Assembly: GCF_003569045.1 (NCBI RefSeq)
Contig: NZ_BFCB01000003.1
Location: 124,001 to 188,000, forward strand
Direction: 5' to 3'
Length of the DNA: 64,000 nt
Origin: Aggregatilinea lenta
GTDB lineage: Bacteria > Chloroflexota > Anaerolineae > Aggregatilineales > Aggregatilineaceae
The notes below the pieces were generated by a model. The model was not told the origin of the DNA. It saw only the letters and a program-made list of their open reading frames with translations, and did not search any database. Below are positions 8,120 to 17,289 of the stretch, in pieces. Within the stretch, counting starts at the first letter, position 1. Each line of letters begins with the position of its first letter. The position numbers were made by a program, and so were the translations under genes.

Positions 8120-9061
8120 TTATGCCTGCGGAGAATGCTCGCGCTGGCTGACTCGTGCCGCGCCATAGCCCACCGCCGCGACGATCAGCACGCCGATCAC
8201 ACCCGCCGCAATGGTCGTGACCGTCTCGTTGTCGATGCCGGGCACGGTGTAATCGGGCAAGAGGCTGTAGGGTGCGTCCTCCGCCTCGTCGATGAACGCC
8301 TTGTCCTCCGCGACACGCTCCAGCCCGTCGGGATGCGACGACGCCAGCGGTGACGCGAACGCCACGGCCAGCGCGATCACCAGCCCGGCGGCGATCCAGC
8401 CTGTGCCGCGCGTGCTGCTGGCGGATGCCTGCGCCTGGGGCATGAGGTCGGGGCGGGTTTGCTGCACGAACGCGATCGCGCCCGCCGTGATCAGCGCTTC
8501 GCCCAGCCCGATCACCGCATGCACGCCGACCATTGCAGGCAGTGCCACGTCCAACGCGGAGGTGCCGGAGATCGCCAGTTCCAGCGCGGTCGCTGCCGCC
8601 GCCGCTTCGACCGTGACCCACGCCGCTGCTGCCGCGCCGATCACTGCTGCCATGGGCGTGCCGTTCAGCGCCTTACGCACCGCCGAATAAACTGCGTAGC
8701 CGACGAAGGCGGTCAGGATGCCCATGTTGATCGTGTTGAAGCCCATCGCCAGCAGGCCGCCGTCCTGGAACAGCAGGCCCTGTACCGCGATGACGCTGGT
8801 CATCACCAGCACCGCCGCCCACGGGCCGAGCAAAATCGCGGCCAGCGCGCCGCCTAACAGGTGGCCGGACGTGCCGCCCGCGACCGGGAAGTTGATCATC
8901 TGCGCGGCGAAGATAAATGCCGCCAGCACGCCCATCAGCGGGATCTGGCGCTCGCCAAGCTGCCGCCCGGTCTGCCGCAGCGCCACGCCGACAAACACGA
9001 TCATCAATGCCCAACCTACCAGCCCAACCGGGACGTTCACGAAGCCATCAGGAATGTGCAT
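8120..9061 (-). CDS. cbiM: Cobalt/nickel ECF transporter substrate-binding protein, CbiM fused to PDGLE (CbiN-like) domain
   Basis: The protein begins MHIPDGF, the CbiM/NikM N-terminus in which the first Met and His2 help bind the metal. About seven membrane helices follow. A C-terminal extension (about 220-313) contains SSHPDGLERVAED and one more helix, the PDGLE domain often encoded separately as CbiN/NikN. The fusion gives a single substrate-capture subunit, with cbiQ and cbiO downstream. Start oddity: the MHIP ATG (9061) has no clear ribosome binding site, whereas a GTG at 9085 lies 5-6 bases behind a GAGGAG and would add eight residues. No cobalamin genes are nearby, so Co2+ versus Ni2+ is undecided. 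Confidence 0.92.
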   Translation of the reverse strand: MHIPDGFVNVPVGLVGWALMIVFVGVALRQTGRQLGERQIPLMGVLAAFIFAAQMINFPVAGGTSGHLLGGALAAILLGPWAAVLVMTSVIAVQGLLFQDGGLLAMGFNTINMGILTAFVGYAVYSAVRKALNGTPMAAVIGAAAAAWVTVEAAAAATALELAISGTSALDVALPAMVGVHAVIGLGEALITAGAIAFVQQTRPDLMPQAQASASSTRGTGWIAAGLVIALAVAFASPLASSHPDGLERVAEDKAFIDEAEDAPYSLLPDYTVPGIDNETVTTIAAGVIGVLIVAAVGYGAARVSQREHSPQA

Positions 9062-9147
9062 CGCCAAAAAAACGGGACCAAACACGGGAATCTCCTCAAT
9101 AAGTACGGATAGCGCACCGTCCAGCCGCCTGTGCTGCACAGCGCTCC

Positions 9148-9187
9148 ATCATAGCGCTGAATGCGCTAGATGTAAAAAATTACATCT
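9148..9187 (-). promoter_or_regulatory. cbiM promoter overlapped by a 20-base palindromic operator
   Basis: On the minus strand TTTACA (9171-9176) and TATGAT (9148-9153) are separated by 17 bases. The -35 element lies inside an inverted repeat AGATGTAA-N4-TTACATCT (9168-9187). Its position suggests control by a metal-responsive repressor. The regulator's identity is unknown. Confidence 0.65.
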
Positions 9188-9230
9188 GGACGTATATGCG
9201 AGAAAAAGTGGGGAACTCGTGTGGTTTTTC

Positions 9231-9328
9231 GTAGGGGCGTATTGTGTGTGATACGCCCCTACAAAAACGCCGGGGATTTTGCCTGTCTCCCCTCTCCAAT
9301 CCGATTGGAGAGGCGCCGGGGGTGAGGT
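9231..9328. repeat. Composite intergenic repeat: family A palindrome followed by family B element
   Basis: 9231-9262 is a GTAGGGGCGTAT...ATACGCCCCTAC palindrome. 9286-9328 is a family B element: a hairpin with arms CTCTCCAATC / GATTGGAGAG followed by GCCGGGGGTGAGGT. Both lie between the convergent ends of the histidine kinase gene and the cbiM promoter. Confidence 0.8.
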
Positions 9329-9353
9329 ACTGCCGTGTCGCCCCGTGTGCCAT

Positions 9354-10610
9354 CTACGTCGTCTGCACGGGCAGCGTGAAGCTGAACGTCGTGCCGCGCA
9401 GCGGAGTGCTGTCGGCCCAGATCCTGCCGTGGTGCGCCTCGACGAAGCCGCGCGCGATCGCCAGCCCCAGTCCCGTGCCCCGGTGACCGTCGTCGCCGCG
9501 CACGCGGGACGGCTCGCCCCGGTAAAACGTGGTGAAGACGTGCGGCAGGTGCGCCGCGTCGATGCTGGACCCCGTGTTGTGCACGTCCACGCGGACCGCG
9601 CTTCCGTCGCGCCGGGCGCGGATGGCGATTTGGCCGCCGGGCGGCGTATAGCGCAGCGCATTGTCGAGCAGGTTCACCAGCACGCGCTGGATCTTGTCGG
9701 GCGCCATCTCGATCGGGTCGATGTCCGTCTCCACCGTGCCCACCAGCGCCACGTCGCGCTGGGCGGCGCGCGCGCTCATGCTGCTGATCACGTCCGAGAT
9801 CAGGTCGGTCATCGAGGCGGGGCAGATCTGCATGTCCACCTGACCCGCGTCCAGCCGCGCCAGCTCGAACAGGTCATCGATCAGGGTGTTGAGGTGCTGG
9901 AGTTCGGCCAGGGAGGTGTTGACGTAGCGCGTGACGGTGGCCGGGTCGTCCACCACGCCGTCGGCAATCGCCTCGATCATGGCGCGCAGCGAGGTCAGCG
10001 GCGTGCGCAGGTCGTGCGAGATGCCCGCGATCAGCGCGCGGCGGGCGCTCTCGATCTGGCGCTTCTGCTCGTCGGTACGCTGAAGGCTGTCGGCCATCCA
10101 GTTGAACGACTGCGCAAGATCGGCCAGCTCGTCGCTGCCGGTCACGTCCAGGCGCGTGTCGAGCTTGCCCTCGGCCAGCCGGTCCGCCGCGTCCGCCAGC
10201 GCGCGGATGCGGTCGGTGAGCGTCCCGGCGACGAAGATCCCGAACGCCAGCGCCGTCAGCCCGGCGAAGCCCAGCAGCGCGATGGTCAGCACGAGGTCGT
10301 GCTGGCTGATGAACATCAACTGCGCGGTGAACCACACGTTGAGCAGCACCACGACCACGATCATGGCGACGTTCGCCAGCAGCGCCCAGCGCAGGCTGGA
10401 AAAGCCCCGGATCATGCTCTGCCGGTACAGCACGTAGGTCGCCAGCACGGTCGCGCCGCCGCTGCCGGACATGAACAGCACCAGCAGGCGCAGGTCGCCG
10501 GGCGGCGGATCGAGCATCAGCGCGACGAAGGCCACCGCTGCGGCCAGCGCCGCCGCCATTGCCAGCAGGATCAAGCCTAACGACCGCCAGCCGTGCCGTA
10601 TCCCGCTCAT
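9354..10610 (-). CDS. Sensor histidine kinase
   Basis: This 418-residue membrane kinase has four or so hydrophobic segments in the first ~140 residues, a HAMP domain (TLTDRIRALADAADRLAEGKLDTRL), the HisKA box GISHDLRTPL with its phosphoacceptor histidine, an N box (NLLDNALRYTPPG), and G boxes ending in RGTGLGLAIARGFVEAHHG. It would phosphorylate the OmpR-type regulator encoded immediately upstream, whose TGA overlaps this ATG. The stimulus cannot be told from sequence; the sensor part is mostly membrane with no large extracytoplasmic domain. Confidence 0.9.
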   Translation of the reverse strand: MSGIRHGWRSLGLILLAMAAALAAAVAFVALMLDPPPGDLRLLVLFMSGSGGATVLATYVLYRQSMIRGFSSLRWALLANVAMIVVVVLLNVWFTAQLMFISQHDLVLTIALLGFAGLTALAFGIFVAGTLTDRIRALADAADRLAEGKLDTRLDVTGSDELADLAQSFNWMADSLQRTDEQKRQIESARRALIAGISHDLRTPLTSLRAMIEAIADGVVDDPATVTRYVNTSLAELQHLNTLIDDLFELARLDAGQVDMQICPASMTDLISDVISSMSARAAQRDVALVGTVETDIDPIEMAPDKIQRVLVNLLDNALRYTPPGGQIAIRARRDGSAVRVDVHNTGSSIDAAHLPHVFTTFYRGEPSRVRGDDGHRGTGLGLAIARGFVEAHHGRIWADSTPLRGTTFSFTLPVQTT

Positions 10611-11329
10611 GCCGGCCCCTCAAACTTATAGCCGACGCCCCACACGGTTTGTAAATAGATCGGCGCGCCGGGGTCCGGCTCGATCTTTTCGCGCAGGCGG
10701 CGGATGTGCACCGTGACGGTACTCTCGTCGCCGTAGTAGTCGTAGTCCCAGACGTGATCGAGCAGCTGCGCGCGGGTGAAGACCTGATGCGGATGGTTCG
10801 CCAGGAACCACAGCAGCTCGAATTCTTTGGCCGTCAGCGCGATCTCCGCCGCTCCGCGCCGGGCGGTATGCGCGGCGGGATCGAGCATCAGATCGCCCAC
10901 GACCAGCGGCTGCACGGACTGCGGCATGTCGGGCGCGGCACGGCGCAGCACGGCCTTGATGCGCATCACCAGCTCGCGCGGGCTGAACGGCTTGACCACG
11001 TAATCGTCCGCGCCCAGCTCGAACCCGGCCAGCCGGTCGGCTTCTTCGGAGCGCGCGGTCAGCATCACGATCGGCACGCTGCCTTCGACCAGAATCACGC
11101 CGCGATCCGCCGGGTCGCGCAGGCGGCGGGCCAGCGCGAAGCCGTCCAGGCCGGGCAGCATCACGTCCAGCACGATCAGGTCGGGCCGCTCCTCGCGCAG
11201 CAGACGCAGCGCCGCCGCGCCGCTGTCCGCCTCGATCACACGGAACGTTTCGCGCTCCAAATAGCGGCGCACCACTTCGCGCAGCGTCGCTTCGTCGTCC
11301 ACCACCAGAATGGTCTGTTGTTTGCTCAT
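10607..11329 (-). CDS. OmpR/PhoB-family response regulator
   Basis: This 240-residue regulator has an N-terminal receiver domain (acidic pair DDE at 11-13, phosphoacceptor Asp55 in LIVLDVMLPG, Lys in VVKPFSP) and a C-terminal winged helix (LTAKEFELLWFLANHP ... STVTVHIRRLREKIEPDP ... TVWGVGYKF). The start is placed at 11329. An upstream in-frame extension covers the divergent promoter region and lacks family similarity. A small insertion (DPADRGVILVEGS) lies after the receiver's third helix. It forms an operon with the downstream kinase (ATGA overlap). Confidence 0.92.
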   Translation of the reverse strand: MSKQQTILVVDDEATLREVVRRYLERETFRVIEADSGAAALRLLREERPDLIVLDVMLPGLDGFALARRLRDPADRGVILVEGSVPIVMLTARSEEADRLAGFELGADDYVVKPFSPRELVMRIKAVLRRAAPDMPQSVQPLVVGDLMLDPAAHTARRGAAEIALTAKEFELLWFLANHPHQVFTRAQLLDHVWDYDYYGDESTVTVHIRRLREKIEPDPGAPIYLQTVWGVGYKFEGPA

Positions 11330-11447
11330 AGCTCGATTATAGGAATGAATCCTTACGGGAGCATTACACACGCGGGCCGGACCGGGACGAACCTGCAAAA
11401 TTCCTGTAATAAGCCCTGGAACCGTGCCGGAATGGGCCGCCGCCCGG

Positions 11448-11453
11448 TATAAT
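11448..11453 (+). promoter_or_regulatory. Candidate -10 element for the MFS gene
   Basis: A perfect TATAAT lies 51 bases before the ATG at 11505. No good -35 hexamer is visible at the right distance, so activation by a protein or an alternative sigma factor is possible. Confidence 0.35.
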
Positions 11454-11504
11454 CCGCGCGGGGTGGAGTGCGTCTGGTTTTCGAAAGGGTAATAGGGTCA
11501 CTTT

Positions 11505-12758
11505 ATGGCTGCTGCACGACGTTCCGCGCTGTTCCTCACGCTGCTCATTTTTGTGGCGTTCATTAGCCTCGGCCTGCCGGATGGTCTGTTGGGCATCGCC
11601 GCGCCGTCGATCCGGCGCACGTTCGGCCTGCCGTTGGACGCCATCGGCATCATGTTTATCACCGGCACGGCGGGCTACTTCCTGTCCAGCATCAGCAGCG
11701 GGCGGCTGCTGGCGTGGCTGGGTGTGGGGCGGCTGCTCGCGCTCAGCTCGCTGCTGACGGCGAGCGCGCTGCTTGGCTACGCGGCCTCACCTGCATGGGG
11801 CATGATGGTGGCGCTGGGCTTCGTCTCCGGCCTGGGCGCGGGGGCCATCGACGCGGGCCTGAACACTTACGTGGCCGCCAACCGCAGCGAGCGCATGATG
11901 CAGTGGCTGCACGCGAGTTTTGGGATCGGCATGACGCTCGGCCCGCTGATCATGACCGCTGTGCTGGAAAGCGACCGCTCGTGGCGGCTGGGATACGTGA
12001 TCGTGGGCGTGGCGCAAATCGTGCTGGCGGTGACGTTCGCGGCCACGGCCTCGATGTGGCGCGGGTCCGTTAAAACGTCCGAGGAACGCGCCGAGACTGA
12101 GCCGGAGAACGCGCCCTCCCTGCTGGAGACGCTCCGGTTGCGCGGCGCGTGGCTGAGCATCGCCATTTTTGCGACGTACTGCGCGCTGGAATACAGCGTC
12201 GGGCAGTGGAGTTACACCCTGTTCACCGAGTCGCGCGGGATCGCCGAGGACACCGCCGGGCTGTGGGTGAGCATCTATTGGGGTATGTTCACGCTGGGGC
12301 GCATCCTGGGGGGCGTGACCAGCGCGCGACTGGGCATGGCGCGCCTGCTCCAGATGGGCACGATCGGCGCGATCGCCGGGACGGCGCTGCTGTGGTGGAA
12401 CCCGGTCGCCACGTCGGGCGGCGTCGCCGTCGGGCTGTTGGGCTTTTCGTTAGCGCCGATCTTCCCCGCGCTGATCTCGACCACGGCGCAGCGCGTCGGC
12501 CCGCGCCACACGCCGAACACGATCGGCTTCGAGGTCGGCGCGGCCAGCGCCGGGATCGCTGTCATTCCCGCGCTGCTGGGCGTGCTGGCCGATGCGTGGG
12601 GCCTGAAAACGATCGAGGTGGCGCTGTTCGTGCTGGCGCTATTCGTGTTCGGCCTGTACAACCTGATCCAGATGATGCTGGCGCACCGCATCCCCGTGCA
12701 GGAGTTGCCGCCCGTCGCGACGCAAGAGAGCGTCGCGCCCGTACACGATTATTCCTAA
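11505..12758 (+). CDS. Major facilitator superfamily permease
   Basis: This 417-residue protein has twelve predicted hydrophobic helices and a central cytoplasmic loop at about residue 190-205 (TSEERAETEPENAPS). The first helix motif SLGLPDGLLGIAAPSIRRTFGL and the loop GRLLAWLGVGRLL resemble the sugar-permease-like (FHS/fucose permease) branch of the MFS. The substrate is not recognisable. It is transcribed divergently from the two-component genes across about 175 bases, so the regulator may control it. A bidirectional terminator follows. Confidence 0.82.
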   Translation: MAAARRSALFLTLLIFVAFISLGLPDGLLGIAAPSIRRTFGLPLDAIGIMFITGTAGYFLSSISSGRLLAWLGVGRLLALSSLLTASALLGYAASPAWGMMVALGFVSGLGAGAIDAGLNTYVAANRSERMMQWLHASFGIGMTLGPLIMTAVLESDRSWRLGYVIVGVAQIVLAVTFAATASMWRGSVKTSEERAETEPENAPSLLETLRLRGAWLSIAIFATYCALEYSVGQWSYTLFTESRGIAEDTAGLWVSIYWGMFTLGRILGGVTSARLGMARLLQMGTIGAIAGTALLWWNPVATSGGVAVGLLGFSLAPIFPALISTTAQRVGPRHTPNTIGFEVGAASAGIAVIPALLGVLADAWGLKTIEVALFVLALFVFGLYNLIQMMLAHRIPVQELPPVATQESVAPVHDYS

Positions 12759-12836
12759 GGGCGACCTGTCTTGCGTGATACGTGGCGGCTCGTTGGGACT
12801 GGGCTGTGCGGATAAACAAAATAGCCCGGTTGGGGT

Positions 12837-12860
12837 AGAGACCTCACCCCCGGCCCCGCC
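12837..12860. repeat. Partial family B repeat
   Basis: The core GAGACCTCACCCCCGGCCCC is shared with 47947-47994 and, inverted, with 9286-9328 and 55171-55215. The hairpin half is missing here. Confidence 0.6.
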
Positions 12861-12888
12861 CGTCAGGCGAAAATATTAGGGGCAGATC

Positions 12889-12919
12889 AAAAAAGGCTCA
12901 CCGTGCGTGAGCCTTTTTT
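12889..12919. terminator. Bidirectional rho-independent terminator
   Basis: A seven-bp GGCTCAC / GTGAGCC stem is flanked by six A on the left and six T on the right, between the convergent MFS and glycosyltransferase genes. Confidence 0.9.
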
Positions 12920-12948
12920 AGTCGCAATCGTTCGAAGCGCGGGCGGCT

Positions 12949-14166
12949 TTACACTGCCGTGACGTGCTTGGTCACCTTCGTGCGTTCCAGCACCTCGACG
13001 TAAAAATCTTCCAGCTTGCCGATCAGCACGCGCCAGTCGTACTTCTCGACGGCGGTGCGCCGGGCGTTTTCGCCCAATTCACGGGCCAGCTCCGGCTGTT
13101 CCAGCAGGCACAGGACCTTGTCCGCGAAGTCGCCCGCTTCTTCCGCCGCCAGCAGGCCAATGCGGTCTTCTTCGAACAGCGGCTTGATGTCGCCCACCGG
13201 GTTGGAGACGGTCGGGCGGCCAATGCTCATATAGTCGCCGATCTTGTTCGGCCAGCGCCCGACGTTGTACACCTTTTCGGGGAAGGGCAGCAGGAACAGA
13301 TCCGCGCAGCCGAGCGCCCAGGGAAGCTCCTCGAAGGGCAGGAAACCGGTCAGGTGCAGGTTGTTTTCCATGCCGTGCTGGCTGGCGATATGCCGCACTT
13401 CTTCCCCCGCGCGCCCGGTGATCAGGATCTTCAGGTTCGGGAACTTTTCCTTGACGATGGCGGCGGAACGCATCACCAGCTCCAGGTCGAAGTGGGAGTC
13501 CATGCTGGAAAAGCCCAGGATTACGCCATCTTCGGGCAGACCCATGTGCACCCGGCATTCCGCCGTGGTCCGCGCCTGGAACAGGTCCGGCAGCGTGCCG
13601 CCCGGCAGTCGCAGGATGTGGTCGGCGGGCATCCCCAGCCCCTCGGCGCGCTTGCCCAGCGCGCGCGAGATCACGGTCAGCCCGTCCGCCTTGGTGCGGA
13701 ACGCCTCTTCGTAATACGTTTCGACGGGGCCAAACAGCATCTGGTACCAGCGCGGGCGCGCTTCGGCGATGATCCCGCCCCGGCCCCACCAATCGTTCCA
13801 GTCCGTGATCCACGGCAGGTGATGCTGCTTGACGTAGCGCATGGCCGGGTAAATGGTGGACAGGCGCGTCTCGAAGCAGTGCACCAGATCCCAGTCGCTT
13901 TCGCCCTTCAGGTAGCGCGTGCGGTTGTAAGCGTTCCAGACGTCCCACCCAGCGCGCGCCTTGCCGAACAGCAGGTCCGGCATCTCGACGATCGGCACGC
14001 CGTCCCACTCCGACTCTACGATGCCGGTGCGGCGGGATTCTGCGGTAACGATGAGCTTGACCGTGTGCCCGCGTTCCATCAGATATTTGGCGATGATGTG
14101 CGGTCTCGCCTGGGCTTTATGCCGGCGATGATGAGTCATCATGAGAATACGTAGACGAGTGGACAG
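12949..14166 (-). CDS. GT4-type glycosyltransferase (last gene of exopolysaccharide cluster)
   Basis: This GT-B fold transferase shows the acceptor-side TDWNDWWGRGG region, the donor-domain strand ILGFSSMDSHFD, LKILITGR and the C-terminal nucleotide-sugar region (ADLFLLPFPEKVYNVGRWPNKIGDYMSIGRP). Start choice: ATGs at 14142/14139 have no ribosome binding site. A perfect AGGAGG (14172-14177) sits five bases before an in-frame CTG at 14166. Starting there completes the first Rossmann strand (RLRILMMTHH), as expected in this family. A CTG start is unusual, so the first eight residues are tentative. The sugar and linkage are unknown. Confidence 0.82.
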   Translation of the reverse strand: MSTRLRILMMTHHRRHKAQARPHIIAKYLMERGHTVKLIVTAESRRTGIVESEWDGVPIVEMPDLLFGKARAGWDVWNAYNRTRYLKGESDWDLVHCFETRLSTIYPAMRYVKQHHLPWITDWNDWWGRGGIIAEARPRWYQMLFGPVETYYEEAFRTKADGLTVISRALGKRAEGLGMPADHILRLPGGTLPDLFQARTTAECRVHMGLPEDGVILGFSSMDSHFDLELVMRSAAIVKEKFPNLKILITGRAGEEVRHIASQHGMENNLHLTGFLPFEELPWALGCADLFLLPFPEKVYNVGRWPNKIGDYMSIGRPTVSNPVGDIKPLFEEDRIGLLAAEEAGDFADKVLCLLEQPELARELGENARRTAVEKYDWRVLIGKLEDFYVEVLERTKVTKHVTAV

Positions 14167-14269
14167 GGTAGCCTCCTACAGGGTTGGGTAGCTATAAGTT
14201 CACCGGGCTAAACCCCGCCAGATAGCCCGCCAGACTCGAACGTTGACTGGGGTTGATGTCTATCCGTTA

Positions 14270-16138
14270 CTATTGAACCCACACTTTCAGCGCGATATCG
14301 CGCTCGATCGGCGGCAGCGCGATCAGCATCGGCTCCGACGTGTGGATGGTCGTTTGCACGTCGGTGATCGTGCCGTCGTAGGGGTTCCAGAGTTCGATCC
14401 AGTACTGGCCGGGCACCAGCCCGCTGATGCTGAGCGTCGCGCCCTGCACGATGGCCGGTTCGGTCTGGTCGTCGAAGCTCTGCTTGTTGTGAATCCAGAC
14501 CAGCGCGCGGTCGTCCTGTGTCAGGCCGAGCGTTTCGAGCTGCACGTCCGAGACGCTGACCGTGCCCAGCGCATAGGGCGTCAGCCCTTCCGGCTCGCTG
14601 CCCAGGTAGGTCGACAGGGCGCGGAAGTGCCCGTACTGGTCGTAATCGTGCACGAGGTCGAAGTAGTGCGGCAGCAGCGCAGCTTTCATCATGGTGGCGG
14701 TCCACAGCGCGTTGTGCAGCCCGATGCCCGCCACGTCGAGTGCGTCGGTGTCGCCGTTGGAGTCGATGCCCCACTCGCCGATCAGGCACGGACTGGTCGT
14801 TTCGGCATAAAAGGCGTTCAGGTAATCCACCAGATTCTTGACCGTGTCGTTGGTGAACAGCGGCAGGTTGTACAGGTGGAAGTTGCAGATGTCCATGTCG
14901 GGAATCTGCCAGAGTTCGAAGTACCAGCTGTCTTCCGGCCAGAAGCGGATCGGCGTGGCGACGTTGGTCGTGACGAGATGATCGTAGGGATCGATCTCTT
15001 TCAGATATTCGGCCATCTCGGTATGCCAATCGACCGTCGATTCGAGTACTGCGTCGGTGGTGTCCGGCTCGCGCAGCAGCCAGTCGAACTCGTTGAACAG
15101 TTCCCAGGCGAACATCGAGGACGAATAGCCCCACCGCGCGATGATGTAGCGTAACTGATTCTTGAAATAGGACTTGGCTTCTTCGTTGCTGAAAAAGTCC
15201 AGCGGCTGCTCCAACATACCGCCATTCGCCACGTTGTACGGGCTGGAGACCCACGCCTGACTTTCGGTGCCCGCGAAACTGCCCAGCGCCAGCGCCTGCT
15301 CGATGTTCACGATGGCGGTCATGTGCTCGTCGTGCACGAGGTTCATCAACTGATCGAACTTCCACGCGCTCGCCAGGTTGTAGCCGTTCAGGCCCTGGTA
15401 GTGACGCCACACGCCATACTCGAACCGGCCCGGCGACCACGTCAGCGCGCCGTCGTTGGGCGTCATCTGCAACCGGATCATGTTGATGCCGTTGACGGCG
15501 AACTGCGGCAGGCGGTCGTAGTACACGTCCAGGCCGTAGTCATCATTCGAGGTCCACGTACTGTTTTCGTTGATCCCGATTGGCACGAACGGCTCGCCGG
15601 TTTCGTATTCGAACGTGCGCTGGCCGATTGGCCCCAGGTGGATGAATGGCTTTTCGTCGGATTCGACGGCCTCGAAGCTACCGGAGGTGAGATCCGTGGT
15701 GCCGTTAGCGTCGGTGACGCTGGCCGCATACGTATAGGTCCCCAACTGCTGCGGGGCAAAGCGTACCATCCACACGGGATCCCCGGCAGGCTCGAATTCC
15801 TCGTAGCGCCCCTCGACCGAGCGCGTGAACGCCTGGTACACGAAGCCGGGCATCACCAGCACGTCGCCATCCGGCGCGGTAAACGTCGCCTCGACGCTGA
15901 CTTGCGCCGGGTCGAACGGGTTATCGTAGCCGGTGGTCCAGTCGAGCGTCAGCTCGAACTTCTGGTACAGCCCCACGGTGGGGATGTCCTCCTGGGCCAG
16001 AGCCATCCCAGGCGCGCCGAGTGAGCCGCCTGCCAGTGACAGGATCAGCGCCAGCAGTACGGCGGTCCCGACCAGTCGCCGTGTGGCACTGTGGCCCGGA
16101 TGCCGTGCCGCTCGACGCGGCTGATCTATGAGATCCAT
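14270..16138 (-). CDS. Secreted glycoside hydrolase with N-terminal DUF5060-like domain
   Basis: This ~622-residue protein starts with a signal peptide (Arg-rich n-region, hydrophobic core, cleavage near GMALAQ). A DUF5060-like beta domain follows at about 52-155 (FELTLDWTTGYDNPFDPAQVSVEATF). The next part is a TIM-barrel GH5/GH-A-like catalytic domain with acid/base glutamate in FAWELFNEFDW and nucleophile in PCLIGEWGID, then a C-terminal beta domain. It probably trims or remodels the exopolysaccharide outside the cell, as hydrolases in such clusters often do. Two adjacent ATGs exist (16141 and 16138); AGGAG is better spaced (6 bases) for the second. The substrate is unknown. Confidence 0.85.
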   Translation of the reverse strand: MDLIDQPRRAARHPGHSATRRLVGTAVLLALILSLAGGSLGAPGMALAQEDIPTVGLYQKFELTLDWTTGYDNPFDPAQVSVEATFTAPDGDVLVMPGFVYQAFTRSVEGRYEEFEPAGDPVWMVRFAPQQLGTYTYAASVTDANGTTDLTSGSFEAVESDEKPFIHLGPIGQRTFEYETGEPFVPIGINENSTWTSNDDYGLDVYYDRLPQFAVNGINMIRLQMTPNDGALTWSPGRFEYGVWRHYQGLNGYNLASAWKFDQLMNLVHDEHMTAIVNIEQALALGSFAGTESQAWVSSPYNVANGGMLEQPLDFFSNEEAKSYFKNQLRYIIARWGYSSSMFAWELFNEFDWLLREPDTTDAVLESTVDWHTEMAEYLKEIDPYDHLVTTNVATPIRFWPEDSWYFELWQIPDMDICNFHLYNLPLFTNDTVKNLVDYLNAFYAETTSPCLIGEWGIDSNGDTDALDVAGIGLHNALWTATMMKAALLPHYFDLVHDYDQYGHFRALSTYLGSEPEGLTPYALGTVSVSDVQLETLGLTQDDRALVWIHNKQSFDDQTEPAIVQGATLSISGLVPGQYWIELWNPYDGTITDVQTTIHTSEPMLIALPPIERDIALKVWVQ

Positions 16139-16156
16139 CATTGTCTCCTTGGCCTA

Positions 16157-17287
16157 TCAGGTCGAATAGGCCTCGTAAAGCGTTTGATACTGCTCGACCA
16201 TGCGCGCCACGCTAAAGTGATCCTGGACGTGCTGCCGCCCCTGGGAGCCGATGCGCTCGCGGCGCGCGGGATCGTCCATAAGGGAGGCCAATGCGGCGGT
16301 CAGGCCCGGCACGTCGCCGGGAGCCACCAACAGTCCCGTCTCGCCGTCTGTCACGACTTCGGGAATGCCGCCCACGTGCGACGCGACGACCGGCTTATGC
16401 GCGGCCATCGCTTCGAGCAAACTGAGCGGCAACCCCTCAGAGAAAGAAGGTAGCACAAAGACGTCGGAGGCTGCTAGCACCGCAGGGATATCCCGGCGAA
16501 ATCCGCTGAAGACCACGCTGTCCGTGACGCTCAGATCCGCCGCCAACTGCTTGAGCGGCGCGTCGAGTTCGCCCTCGCCCACGATCAGCGCGCGGGCCTG
16601 TGGATGGTCGGGTGCGAGACGGGCCGTGGCGCGCAGTAGATCTTCGATCCCCTTGCCGCCGATGAGCCGCCCGGTATAGGTCATGACGAACGCGTCCGGC
16701 GCGAGGCCCAGCCCTGCGCGTGTCGTGTCGCGCGCGTCCGGTTGGTAGAAGCGTGCGATGTCGATGCCATTATAAATGGTCGTGATGCGGTCCGCGCGCA
16801 GGCGCAGCCGCTGGATGGCCTGCTGGCGCAGCAGTTCGGTCACGGTGACGACGTGGTTCGAAGCGCGCATGGTGGGCCAGTAGACCATGTTGCGCACGCG
16901 CCATCCGGTTTGGCCGCGCACGTAGGCCATGTTGTGCTTGGTCGAGATGACCACCGGATGCCGGTGCGAAATCCGCGCGGCGATCCCGCCCAGGATATCC
17001 GGACGCATGACGTGCGTATGCAGAAGGTCGATGTCGTGCGCATCGATGGCGCGCGCGATCTGCCGCACGAGGCCCAGCCCCAGCCGACCGGGGGCCATGC
17101 CGAAGTTGACGACGGTCGCACCCGCCTGCCCGAAGCGATCTTCCAGCGGCCCGCCGGTGGCTTTCAGCCCGCCAACATAGAACTCGAACTGCTCGTGATC
17201 CAATCCCTTAATCAGGGTGAGCACCAGATTGTTGCTCGACCCATCGGCAAATTCGTTGACGAGATAAAGCACTTTCGTTCTTGCCAC
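16157..17287 (-). CDS. GT4-family glycosyltransferase
   Basis: This 376-residue GT-B glycosyltransferase shows typical GT4 features: N-terminal KVLYLVNEFADGSSNNLV, HTHVMRPDILGGIAAR, NGIDIARFY, the donor-domain YTGRLIGGKGIEDLLRA, and the E-x7-E motif in SFSEGLPLSLLEAMA. It begins with GTG two bases after the stop of the upstream gene, with an AGGAG inside that gene's end. It acts on the cytoplasmic face, extending a lipid-linked oligosaccharide. The sugar is unknown. Confidence 0.9.
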   Translation of the reverse strand: MARTKVLYLVNEFADGSSNNLVLTLIKGLDHEQFEFYVGGLKATGGPLEDRFGQAGATVVNFGMAPGRLGLGLVRQIARAIDAHDIDLLHTHVMRPDILGGIAARISHRHPVVISTKHNMAYVRGQTGWRVRNMVYWPTMRASNHVVTVTELLRQQAIQRLRLRADRITTIYNGIDIARFYQPDARDTTRAGLGLAPDAFVMTYTGRLIGGKGIEDLLRATARLAPDHPQARALIVGEGELDAPLKQLAADLSVTDSVVFSGFRRDIPAVLAASDVFVLPSFSEGLPLSLLEAMAAHKPVVASHVGGIPEVVTDGETGLLVAPGDVPGLTAALASLMDDPARRERIGSQGRQHVQDHFSVARMVEQYQTLYEAYST

Positions 17288-17289
17288 GG

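Noticed and set aside
9062-9230. Cobalamin riboswitch upstream of cbiM
   Set aside because: The leader between the likely transcription start and the gene is only about 55 bases and lacks a B12-box; a protein operator is a better reading.
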